From Blautia sp. AF19-10LB (GTDB taxonomy: Bacteria; Bacillota; Clostridia; Lachnospirales; Lachnospiraceae): a DNA stretch of 64,000 nt. A program made the translations under genes and the position numbers. Numbering within the stretch: the first letter of the stretch is position 1; the number at the start of each line of letters is the position of its first letter. Positions 36,197-43,940 of this stretch are shown here, piece after piece. The notes beneath the pieces were generated by a model, which was not told where the DNA came from, did no database searches, and saw only the letters and a program-made list of their open reading frames with translations. The stretch lies in NCBI RefSeq assembly GCF_003461245.1, contig NZ_QTWS01000024.1, forward strand, positions 1,576 to 65,575. Direction: 5' to 3'.

Positions 36197-36505
36197 GTCA
36201 ATAAAATTCAATTATACAAAGGCAGGTGAACAGAATGGAGAGTTGTGATTCTCACGGGCGAAGTAGTAACACAGGATCAAAGAGAGCAGCAGTTTGTGAG
36301 ATGACACGTCACATTCTGTTTTAATTTATATTATTCTATTTTTCTCTTTTTTATCCTGTAAAATCCCTGAACACAATCTAACCAAATAGCGAAACGGAAT
36401 TCAAATATCCGTTTAACAATGATACCAATTGACATGCTCTGAGAAAGACCATGCCTTGTTTTGGTGTGCTCTTTTTCGGAAACCACGAAAAAGGAGGAAA
36501 ACAGG
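36197..36505 (+). ncRNA. structured 5' leader of mgtE, candidate metal riboswitch
   Basis: The 480-base gap before mgtE holds this leader. A compact domain is closed by ACAGAATG/CATTCTGT (36230-36237 with 36312-36319) and an inner helix TCTCAC/GTGAGA (36250-36255 with 36296-36301), with purine-rich single strands (ACGGGCG, AGUAGUAAC, ACAGGAUC) between. A second hairpin (36392-36398 with 36408-36414) and a terminator (36441-36477) follow just before the ribosome site. It does not match my recollection of the M-box; the class is not identified. A Mg- or Co/Ni-responsive switch is an inference from the gene it controls. Confidence 0.5.
36441..36477 (+). terminator. leader terminator before mgtE
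   Basis: Fourteen of 15 positions pair (36441-36455 with 36463-36477, including G-T pairs) around a 7-nt loop, and the descending arm ends in CTTTTTC. It stands 12 bases before the mgtE ribosome site and would end transcription ahead of the gene unless an alternative fold forms. Confidence 0.6.
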
Positions 36506-37900
36506 ATGGAAAAAAGAACACAGGACTACACAAAAGAAATCCTTGAAGTGATCAGAAGCAATATATCTCCGGCAGTCCTTTCCAAGCGTCTGCAGGATTT
36601 CCACGAAAACGACATTGCAGATGTTTTGCCGGAGCTTTCTTCTGCAGAACGAAACAAGCTTTACCGGATCTTTGATCTTGATACTTTATCGGATATTCTG
36701 GAATACACTGATGAGGAGATGGCAGTCACTTATCTCGAAGAAATGAGCCTCAAGAAAGCTGCTGCGATCCTTTCCCGAACAGAAACAAACATATTAGCTG
36801 AAATCCTGCAGCATTTTGACAAAGAAAAAAGAAGACTTCTGATCGAGTTACTGGATGATGAAGCGAGACATGATATCGAGATGATCAATTCTTTCGATGA
36901 GGAAGAAATCGGAAGCCGGATGACCACCAACTATATCGTGATCCAGGATCATCTTTCTGTGAAGGAAGCCATGAGTTCCCTGGTATCCCAGGCAGCTCAG
37001 AATGACAATATCTCTACCATTTTTGTCGTAAACAGCAATCAGGAATTCTACGGTGCGATCGATCTGAAAGATCTGATCATCGCGCGCCAGGATCATCCGC
37101 TCAGTGAACTGATCGTCACTTCCTACCCGTATGTATACGGAACAGCCCTGATCGATGACTGTATGGAAGACCTCAAGGATTATTCCGAAGATTCCATTCC
37201 GGTCCTTGATAACGATAACCGCCTGATCGGTGTTATTACATCTGCAAACATCGTAGATCTCGTCGATGATGAGATGGGAGAGGACTATGCGAAACTGGCT
37301 GGTCTGACTGCTGAGGAGGATCTCAAGGAACCTCTCAAAGAAAGTATGAAGAAACGAATGCCATGGCTGATCGTCCTTCTTGGACTTGGCATGGTCGTTT
37401 CCTCTGTTGTCGGAATCTTTGAAAAGGTTGTGACCAATCTGCCGATCATCATGTGTTTCCAGTCGCTGATCCTGGATATGGCAGGTAATGTCGGAACCCA
37501 GTCACTGGCTGTAACGATCCGTGTACTGATGGATGAATCCCTCACCGGCAAACAGAAACTGGAACTTGTTTTTAAGGAAATGCGTATCGGTCTGTGCAAC
37601 GGCGGTGTGCTTGGACTTATGTCCTTTGTGCTGATCGGATTGTATATCTGGTTATTTAAAGGCAAAACCCTTATCTTTGCCTTTGCGGTATCTGCCTGCA
37701 TCGGTTCTTCCCTGCTGCTCGCAATGCTGATCTCCAGTGCCGTAGGAACCTGCATTCCGTTATTCTTCAAAAAGATCCACATCGACCCGGCAGTTGCTTC
37801 CGGTCCGCTCATCACTACAGTCAACGACCTTGTGGCTGTTATTTCCTATTATGGACTGAGCTGGATCTTTCTGATAGGAGCACTGCATCTGGCAGGATAG
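36506..37900 (+). CDS. mgtE: MgtE-type magnesium transporter
   Basis: A 464-residue protein. ATG 36506 follows AAGGAGGAAAACAGG; the in-frame ATG at 36461 lies within the terminator hairpin. Layout: the N domain of helical repeats (about 1-130, 'DIADVLPELSSAERNKLYRI'), two CBS domains (about 135-260, Mg-sensing gate), a plug helix, and five membrane segments from about residue 290 ('PWLIVLLGLGMVVSSVVGIF'). The pore motif 'QSLILDMAGNVGTQSLAV' is present. It imports Mg2+ and in some species Co2+. A convergent terminator follows. Confidence 0.95.
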   Translation: MEKRTQDYTKEILEVIRSNISPAVLSKRLQDFHENDIADVLPELSSAERNKLYRIFDLDTLSDILEYTDEEMAVTYLEEMSLKKAAAILSRTETNILAEILQHFDKEKRRLLIELLDDEARHDIEMINSFDEEEIGSRMTTNYIVIQDHLSVKEAMSSLVSQAAQNDNISTIFVVNSNQEFYGAIDLKDLIIARQDHPLSELIVTSYPYVYGTALIDDCMEDLKDYSEDSIPVLDNDNRLIGVITSANIVDLVDDEMGEDYAKLAGLTAEEDLKEPLKESMKKRMPWLIVLLGLGMVVSSVVGIFEKVVTNLPIIMCFQSLILDMAGNVGTQSLAVTIRVLMDESLTGKQKLELVFKEMRIGLCNGGVLGLMSFVLIGLYIWLFKGKTLIFAFAVSACIGSSLLLAMLISSAVGTCIPLFFKKIHIDPAVASGPLITTVNDLVAVISYYGLSWIFLIGALHLAG

Positions 37901-37906
37901 TCTTAT

Positions 37907-37972
37907 AAAAAGAACATCTTTATGACAAAAACTTCAGGATCCCGAAGATCTGTCATAAAGATGTTCTTTTTA
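37907..37972. terminator. bidirectional terminator between mgtE and the XerC-like gene
   Basis: A 21-bp perfect stem (37907-37927 with 37951-37971) with T-runs on the outer side of both strands serves the two convergent genes. Confidence 0.85.
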
Positions 37973-38022
37973 TTTGCACATATAACAACGTACATAATGC
38001 AAGACATTACGGGCAGCAGGTA

Positions 38023-39078
38023 TTAATCCTCGCGCAGTTTGACTGCCTTCGCCGCCTGGCGTCTTCGGGCATCGTCGATCGCTGCATAGTGTTTCTTGGT
38101 CGTATTTACGTCCTTATGGCCAAGAACATCTGCAACAAGGTAAATATCACCTGTTTCCTGATACAAGGTCGTACCGTAGGTGCTGCGGAGCTTGTGCGGT
38201 GTGATCTTTTTGGTGGTCGTGATCTGCTGGGCATATTTCTTGACAAGATTCTCGATCGCCTGGACACCGATACGGCGGCGCTGAGCAGAGTAGAAGAGAG
38301 CGTGTTCATGGCCTTCCAGCGGAATGATATTCTCGCGGACTTCCAGATAACGTTTCAGAGCTTTTTCTACCTCCGGTCCGAAATATACAACCATTTCATT
38401 TCCACCTTTTCGGGTGACCTTTATTCCGTTATTCTTAAAATCCACATCTTCAATATCAAGTCCCACACATTCCGAAACTCGGATACCGGTTCCGAGAAGC
38501 AGAGTCACGATCGCCAGATCGCGTTCTTTGTTTTTCTCATAGTAGACACGTTTCTGACCGGTAAGCTGGTCGCCACAATGTTCTATATAATCAAGCAGGA
38601 GAGCAACCTCATCGGTATCAAGCCGGATGATGCTTTTGTCATGGATCTTTGGCACATCGATAAGTACGGTCGGATTTGTCTCGATCATTTCCCTTCTGTA
38701 ATAATATGCATAAAAACTCCGAAGGGCAGAGATCTTTCGTTTGAGCCCACGTTCGCCGTTTGTTTCGGTTTTGTCACCAGCCTGGTAGACCTTGAGATAT
38801 TCCTGATATTCCTCAAGATCCAGAGCCTTGATCTGATCCAGGACATCAACTGTAAAATCCGTCATTTTGTAATCCTTAAATGCCGGATTTTCATCAAGAA
38901 GAAACTGAAAGAAAATCCGGATATCGTAGGCATAGGAAATCCTGGTCTTGGTCGTAGTCGTCGTATCGATCGCACGAAAATAATCCCTGCAAAACGGCGG
39001 CAGCGTTGAGAGAACTTCACGCAGCCTTAAAATATTCTCGACATCTTTTTGTTCGTGATATGTTGTTTTTTTCTCCAT
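38023..39078 (-). CDS. tyrosine recombinase, XerC-like
   Basis: A 351-residue site-specific recombinase. The N-terminal core-binding (SAM-like) domain covers about residues 20-130. The catalytic set is complete: Arg in 'GTGIRVSECVGLDIEDV', Lys in the beta-hairpin 'VTRKGGNE', 'HKLRST' (His-x-x-Arg), 'LGHKDVNTT' and the Tyr of 'KKHYAAID'. Size and conservation fit the chromosomal XerC/D-like recombinases of Lachnospiraceae rather than a phage integrase; whether it is the dif recombinase cannot be told. A small gene and a degenerate recombinase lie upstream on the same strand. Confidence 0.85.
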   Translation of the reverse strand: MEKKTTYHEQKDVENILRLREVLSTLPPFCRDYFRAIDTTTTTKTRISYAYDIRIFFQFLLDENPAFKDYKMTDFTVDVLDQIKALDLEEYQEYLKVYQAGDKTETNGERGLKRKISALRSFYAYYYRREMIETNPTVLIDVPKIHDKSIIRLDTDEVALLLDYIEHCGDQLTGQKRVYYEKNKERDLAIVTLLLGTGIRVSECVGLDIEDVDFKNNGIKVTRKGGNEMVVYFGPEVEKALKRYLEVRENIIPLEGHEHALFYSAQRRRIGVQAIENLVKKYAQQITTTKKITPHKLRSTYGTTLYQETGDIYLVADVLGHKDVNTTKKHYAAIDDARRRQAAKAVKLRED

Positions 39079-39140
39079 AAAAATTTAACTCCTTAAAATC
39101 AAATCATTAGTAAATCCCGAAAAATACAGCTGACAGCAGT

Positions 39141-39186
39141 TATCTATATCTATACGACAAACCGTAGTTTTTCATATAGATCTATA
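39141..39186. repeat. AT-rich palindrome and repeats between recombinase genes
   Basis: TATAGATCTATA (39175-39186) is a perfect 12-bp palindrome, and the heptamer ATCTATA recurs at 39142, 39148 and 39180. The cluster lies upstream of the XerC-like gene and may be its operator or a recombination site. Confidence 0.4.
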
Positions 39187-39216
39187 CAGATTCCAGCCAT
39201 ATCCCGGATTTTGCCT

Positions 39217-39447
39217 TTATTCCTCAAATTCAGCCGTTACCATAAATCCCCTTGGTGTGTGGTCGATTTTTTTGATCACGCCAGTTTTGGATTTAATTCG
39301 TTCGGAGTTTTTGTAACATCCGGACATTGCCACAGCCGGTTCTATGATGTAACTGTAATTCATATAGGACTGAAATTCTGAAATCTCTACGACATCGCCA
39401 ACTTTGATCAGTCCCTGGCGTTCCATTTTAAATTGTTCCTGACGCAT
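39217..39447 (-). CDS. small hypothetical protein
   Basis: A 76-residue protein with a clear ribosome site (AGAAAGAAGGA) before its ATG. 'GLIKVGDVVEISEFQSYMNYSY' and 'TGVIKKIDHTPRGFMVTAEF' suggest a small beta-barrel of the SH3/KOW kind. It lies 20 bases after the degenerate recombinase gene and 138 bases before the XerC-like one, all on the same strand, so it may belong to that set. No family is recognised. Confidence 0.6.
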   Translation of the reverse strand: MRQEQFKMERQGLIKVGDVVEISEFQSYMNYSYIIEPAVAMSGCYKNSERIKSKTGVIKKIDHTPRGFMVTAEFEE

Positions 39448-39467
39448 AAAAAATTCCTTCTTTCTGT

Positions 39468-40367
39468 TTATTCATTTTCCGGAAGATCTGCCTTTAATTT
39501 GACCATACTTCGGATACTTCTGGAGGTCTCATCTATATAATTACGCTTATAACGCTTCAGATTATCCGGTGTGATCCCCATTTCCTCTGCAACACCTTCC
39601 GTATCTGCTCCATATGCAAACATCGTATAAATGCAGGAATTCCGAAGCTGCTGAGCGCTGTAATTGTGAATCCCTGCTTTTGCCGTGTATTTCTTCAGTA
39701 GACGGCTGATATACATGGTATTGAGCTGATTTCCATATTTATTGTAAAACAGATATTCGTTCGATTCTCGTTCTGCCAGATACAGCTCCAGGATCCTGTA
39801 GACATCTTCCGGGATAAAATTTGCCTTGTCGCGTTTTGGCATAAATGCATAGGCTCCGTTGTTATATAGACGGATATTTTCCGGCTTCATGTCAATGATC
39901 TCTGTCGAGGAAAAGCCCATGCGGTAAAGCAAAATTATGATACAGTACGCCATATGATTTTCCTGTGCAGCTACAAGCAGCCGGTCAATGTCCTCCACAG
40001 GAACTGCATTTGCATACATGCTTACTTTTTGGACTTTTTTGACATAATCGGCAAAATGATTCGTATAATCATCTCTGATACCAAATTCCAGACGATTCTC
40101 ATAGACGTAATTTGACAGGGAATTCAGTTCCCGGATCTTTTTGGCACAGGTACTTGGCGCAAGTGTTTTCTCTTCGATCTTTTTTTCAAGATTTCTGTAG
40201 AATCCCGCTACATCTTCTGCATGGATATCCAGGAAATCTTTCTTCGTAAATCGTGTAAATTCCAGGAAATCACTTTGATAGGATGCAATACTTTCTTCCT
40301 GAAACTGCCTGATAAATTGTTTCCATATGATCCTTGTCTTTTCACTGAATGGATAATCTTCCATCAA
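39468..40367 (-). CDS. degenerate tyrosine recombinase-like protein
   Basis: A 299-residue protein with the two-domain architecture of a tyrosine recombinase (N-terminal SAM-like domain to about residue 115). Key catalytic residues are altered: the first block reads 'RMGFSSTEIIDMKPENI' (Ser in place of the catalytic Arg in G-x-R-x-S-E), the second 'AQQLRNS' (Gln in place of His before L-R), and the third 'EEMGITPDN' (no LGH). A Tyr is kept in 'RYKRNYIDE'. It should bind DNA but is probably not a competent recombinase. It might assist the neighbouring intact recombinase. Confidence 0.75.
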   Translation of the reverse strand: MMEDYPFSEKTRIIWKQFIRQFQEESIASYQSDFLEFTRFTKKDFLDIHAEDVAGFYRNLEKKIEEKTLAPSTCAKKIRELNSLSNYVYENRLEFGIRDDYTNHFADYVKKVQKVSMYANAVPVEDIDRLLVAAQENHMAYCIIILLYRMGFSSTEIIDMKPENIRLYNNGAYAFMPKRDKANFIPEDVYRILELYLAERESNEYLFYNKYGNQLNTMYISRLLKKYTAKAGIHNYSAQQLRNSCIYTMFAYGADTEGVAEEMGITPDNLKRYKRNYIDETSRSIRSMVKLKADLPENE

Positions 40368-40458
40368 GAATGTTCCTCCTTTCCTGGTTGTGCGAAGCAG
40401 GTTTTGGGGTTTGTTAGGTGTTCTTATATACTATAACATATTTATAAGGAAACTGCAA

Positions 40459-41610
40459 CTATAGCAGTTCCCCATCCTTAATTACCTGCTGCACGTTCAG
40501 TTCCTGATCCATCAGGACGATGTGCGCTTTTTTGCCTGCTCGGATGGAACCGTATTCAGCATCGATCCCAAGGCTTTTTGCCGGATTGATCGTGGCACAG
40601 GCAACTGCTGTTTCCAACGGGATATTCATGGTTTTAACCGCTGTTTTCATGCAGTCCATAAGATTCGTCACAGAACCTGCTATCGCCCCGTCTGAGGCCA
40701 GTGTAGCGCGGTTTCCGACTACGTTTACATCCAGCCCGCCCAAAGTATAGGAACCGTCCGGCATTCCTGCTGCACGCATACTGTCACTGATCAGGATCAT
40801 GCGGTCCTCTCCCATCATTTCAAATGTCGCCCGAACTGCTGCCGGATGGATATGTACACCGTCACAGATGATCTCCGCCATCACATGCTTACTGTCATAA
40901 ACAGCCCCGATCACACCCGGTGCGCGGTGCGTAAATGCAGGCATGGCATTGTAAAGATGAACCGCATGGTCTGCCCCTGCGTTAAAAGCCGCCATAGCCG
41001 TATCATAATCCGCATTTGTATGTGCCAGAGAAACATTTACCTTATCTTTGACCGCCTCAATAAAAGAAACCGCATTTTCGCTCTCCTCCGGCGCGATACC
41101 CATGAACTTCACCAGCCCCTCTGAAACTTCCAGAAAACGCTCGCAGACCTTCACATCACACGGAATGATATTTCTCTCATCCTGCGCGCCCTTCTTGGCA
41201 GGACTGATAAAAGGTCCCTCCATGTTGATGCCGACAAAATCCGCCTCTTTCTTACTGTGCGGACCCTTTTTGTATTCTGCTGCCACACGGAGGATCTGCT
41301 CCAGTTCCTCGACCGGAAGCGTCATCGTCGCCGGAGCGATCGCAGTCACCCCCACAGAAGCCTCATATTCCGCGATCCTGGCGATCGCATCCCTGCTGCC
41401 GTCGCAGAAGTCGTCTCCCTTGCATCCGTGGAAATGCAGGTCAATAAGCCCCGGTATCGCGTACATGCCTTTCCCGTCAAGGACCTCATCTTCTGTCTGA
41501 GGTCTCTTCCCCTCTGTATAAACCTGTTCGATCGTTCCGTTCTTTATGACGATCCCGCCGTCTGTAAACTTCTTATCCTCTGTAAAAACCTTCACATGAT
41601 CAATAATCAT
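40459..41610 (-). CDS. nagA: N-acetylglucosamine-6-phosphate deacetylase
   Basis: A 383-residue amidohydrolase that removes acetate from GlcNAc-6-phosphate in amino-sugar recycling. 'GLIDLHFHGCKGDDF' carries the first metal site, 'GINMEGPFISPAKKGAQ' the Glu ligand, and 'SLAHTNADYDTAM' and 'AVHLYNAMPAFTHR' the His ligands; 'LISDSMRAAGMPDG' holds the catalytic Asp. A GGAGGCAGG ribosome site precedes it. No nagB is beside it. Confidence 0.95.
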   Translation of the reverse strand: MIIDHVKVFTEDKKFTDGGIVIKNGTIEQVYTEGKRPQTEDEVLDGKGMYAIPGLIDLHFHGCKGDDFCDGSRDAIARIAEYEASVGVTAIAPATMTLPVEELEQILRVAAEYKKGPHSKKEADFVGINMEGPFISPAKKGAQDERNIIPCDVKVCERFLEVSEGLVKFMGIAPEESENAVSFIEAVKDKVNVSLAHTNADYDTAMAAFNAGADHAVHLYNAMPAFTHRAPGVIGAVYDSKHVMAEIICDGVHIHPAAVRATFEMMGEDRMILISDSMRAAGMPDGSYTLGGLDVNVVGNRATLASDGAIAGSVTNLMDCMKTAVKTMNIPLETAVACATINPAKSLGIDAEYGSIRAGKKAHIVLMDQELNVQQVIKDGELL

Positions 41611-41637
41611 TATTCCTGCCTCCCTATCTTCGGTATC

Positions 41638-42084
41638 TTATAAAATATGCTCATCCAGAAGGATCGTAAAAGGTCCGTCATTGATAAGAGAAACCTTCAT
41701 GTCTGCCCCAAAGCTTCCATGCTGTACGACCGGAACGCTCTTTGATGCTTCCTCGATCATATATTCATACAAAGCTTCCGCCTTGTCCGGTTCACCCGCC
41801 TCGATAAAGCTTGGTCTGTTTCCCTTCTTACAGTTTGCATAGAGCGTAAACTGCGAAACAAGAAGCAGTTCCCCGCTAACATCTTTGAGAGAAAGATTTG
41901 TCTTTCCATTCTCATCCTCAAAAATACGAAGTCCCAGCAGCTTCTTGAGGTATTTGTCTGCAATCTCCTTTGTGTCATCCTTTCCGACACCTACCAGCAC
42001 CAGAAAGCCCCTGCCTATTTTGCCTATACTCTGTCCATCTACCTGTACTTCTGCCTGAAGTACTCTCTGTACAACCAGTCTCAT
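41638..42084 (-). CDS. dtd: D-aminoacyl-tRNA deacylase
   Basis: A 148-residue protein; start 42084 is chosen for '[17 protein letters not shown]' behind AGGAGA, rather than the in-frame ATG at 42114. It hydrolyses D-amino acids (and glycine) from mischarged tRNAs. The catalytic '[20 protein letters not shown]' and the Gly-cisPro-type loop '[10 protein letters not shown]' are present. Cytoplasmic. Confidence 0.95.
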   Translation of the reverse strand: MRLVVQRVLQAEVQVDGQSIGKIGRGFLVLVGVGKDDTKEIADKYLKKLLGLRIFEDENGKTNLSLKDVSGELLLVSQFTLYANCKKGNRPSFIEAGEPDKAEALYEYMIEEASKSVPVVQHGSFGADMKVSLINDGPFTILLDEHIL

Positions 42085-42133
42085 AAAATTCTCCTGTTTT
42101 ATCTTTATTTCCAAATATTATAGCACAAATCTG

Positions 42134-42715
42134 CTACTGACATCTTTCTTTTTTCGTTTTTTCTATCAATTTCGCATATACACGTTCTACAAACCATGGC
42201 TCTGTAGACTTCTTTAATGCTTCTTCCGGAGAAAACCAGGCTACTCCACTGTTTTCATCTGCTTTGATCGAAACTGCTTCCTCGCAGTCTGCTTCCAGAA
42301 GATACGTCACATTCAGGTGCAGATGGCTGGATACATACTTTCCCTTCTTGACATGCCCATCCACCGTAAGAGATTCCAGAGAAAAGATCTCCTCCGATAC
42401 CGGGCGCACATGCGAGATCCCCGCTTCTTCTTTTACCTCACGAAGCGCAACCGCAAGAAGATCCGTCTCTCCATCCGCATGTCCCCCAAGCCACGACCAG
42501 GAATCATAGATATTGTGATATACCATAAGTACCTTGCTCCGGTCTTTGTTCACCACCCAGGCAGAAGCCGTCATATGGGCAACGGTGTTTTCCCTTAAGA
42601 ATGCGTTATCATTCTCCCTGATCCATTGTAAGATCAGAAATTTATCTGCTTCTTCCTGCTCATTAAACGGCTGATAGCGTTCTATCTGATTTATTAAATC
42701 CTGTCTTGTTATCAT
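42134..42715 (-). CDS. Nudix hydrolase
   Basis: A 193-residue protein; ATG 42715 follows GGAGAAG, while the longer frame reaches 42739. The Nudix box is complete: 'GGHADGETDLLAVALREVKEEAGI' at about residues 80-103, shown here only by its ends G-x5-E and R-E-V-x-E-E-x-G. The substrate is not evident; it resembles cytoplasmic (d)NTP- or coenzyme-hydrolysing members. It directly follows the SpoIIE-type phosphatase gene on the minus strand. Confidence 0.88.
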   Translation of the reverse strand: MITRQDLINQIERYQPFNEQEEADKFLILQWIRENDNAFLRENTVAHMTASAWVVNKDRSKVLMVYHNIYDSWSWLGGHADGETDLLAVALREVKEEAGISHVRPVSEEIFSLESLTVDGHVKKGKYVSSHLHLNVTYLLEADCEEAVSIKADENSGVAWFSPEEALKKSTEPWFVERVYAKLIEKTKKERCQ

Positions 42716-42739
42716 TGCATTCTTCTCCATTTTCCTCAT

Positions 42740-43939
42740 TTATACGCACCAGAAGCAGATCTTCACTTTTTTTCCTTCGGATTTTAAAGCTTCGATCAGT
42801 TCCAGTGCCAGATTCTTTTTCTTTTCACGTTCAATATGAAGTGCCGTATAATTTTCATTCAGTGCATTTCCAAAGAAAAAATTGATCTCCGTAGCTTCGG
42901 CAAACAATATCCGAAACAGTTCTGCTGCCGCATCCTTCTTCTTGATGATCCGATTATAATACAGCCTGTCTTCGCTGAAATCCTCATAGTAATCGATCAC
43001 CTTCTGTAAAGTCAGAAGCCCCTCCGTTACCAGGTCAATGCCTTTGATCTGCGACATGGCTGGAACTTCTTCTGTTCCGGTACCGGGAATCCCGGCTACC
43101 TCTTCTCCCAGATAATCCGCTACCAGCTTTGCCGTGGTCCCACCACATACGATGCGCATTCCCTCTTTTTCAAAAAAAGTCGTAAAATAACTGCGGTCAT
43201 CCGCCCGGTCTGCCGGCGGCCCGACCATAATGTTCACTACGTTTTTCTTCATTCCTGTCAGAGTCAATACCGTAAGGTCATCATCCGTCTCATCCATATT
43301 CAGGGCCACACCCGCATCTGCAATGTCAGATGCCATCTCCTGTGCACTCATTCCCTTATGGTAACGCTGTTCACAGAATTTCAGTACTTCCTCCCTTCCC
43401 CAGCCGCCATAGGTGGTTTTGCCCATTCCGGCATTGGTGACACCGTCGCTCATAAGTATCAGCATATCGCCTGTCCGAAACTGAAAATAACTCTGGTGGA
43501 TCTCTTTTTCTCCGAACATTAGAATATCCCGATGATAATCCACACTTTTTCCATTACGAAGCAAAATAGCATCCGGATTATCGTACTGCAGAAGACAGAT
43601 TCCATTCCCTTCTGACACTAATACAGTAAAAGTAGCATACGCCAGATTGCGTACACTGCAGATTGGAAGCGTATCTGCAACAGCTTTTACGGCTGTCCGG
43701 ATGTCCATATTCCTTGCGATCATGATACTGAGCATTCTGGCAGTCAGCGTAGCCAGAATATTGGCCTTTACCCCGCTTCCCAATCCGTCAGAAAGCACCA
43801 GTACTGTCTGATCTGTATCTGTGATCACTGTATAATAGTCACCGCAGATCTTTTCTTTCTTCTTGTTGAGGCTGACCCTACCGAATCCTGTCGGAATATC
43901 TCCTATCGTTTGTATCGTCTCGTATTTCTTCTTTTCCAT
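42740..43939 (-). CDS. SpoIIE-type PP2C protein phosphatase
   Basis: A 399-residue protein with a PPM/SpoIIE phosphatase domain over about residues 1-210: 'GDYYTVITDTDQTVLVLSDGLGSG' (metal-binding Asp residues, here given by its DG-x-GSG core), 'LILMSDGVTNAG' and 'ETDDDLTVLTL'. The C-terminal ~180 residues form an additional unassigned domain of 'IMVGPPADRADDRSYF' type. No membrane segment. It starts 1 base after the stop of the hydrogenase-like sensor gene, so both belong to one operon; it is the likely output of that sensor. Confidence 0.85.
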   Translation of the reverse strand: MEKKKYETIQTIGDIPTGFGRVSLNKKKEKICGDYYTVITDTDQTVLVLSDGLGSGVKANILATLTARMLSIMIARNMDIRTAVKAVADTLPICSVRNLAYATFTVLVSEGNGICLLQYDNPDAILLRNGKSVDYHRDILMFGEKEIHQSYFQFRTGDMLILMSDGVTNAGMGKTTYGGWGREEVLKFCEQRYHKGMSAQEMASDIADAGVALNMDETDDDLTVLTLTGMKKNVVNIMVGPPADRADDRSYFTTFFEKEGMRIVCGGTTAKLVADYLGEEVAGIPGTGTEEVPAMSQIKGIDLVTEGLLTLQKVIDYYEDFSEDRLYYNRIIKKKDAAAELFRILFAEATEINFFFGNALNENYTALHIEREKKKNLALELIEALKSEGKKVKICFWCV

Positions 43940-43940
43940 C

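Noticed and set aside
36197..36360. M-box riboswitch before mgtE
   Set aside because: The expected M-box conserved stretches are not seen; kept only as an unassigned structured leader.
38089..39009. 306-residue plus-strand reading frame opposite the XerC-like gene
   Set aside because: It is a long antisense shadow of an intact recombinase gene and has no family pattern or ribosome site.
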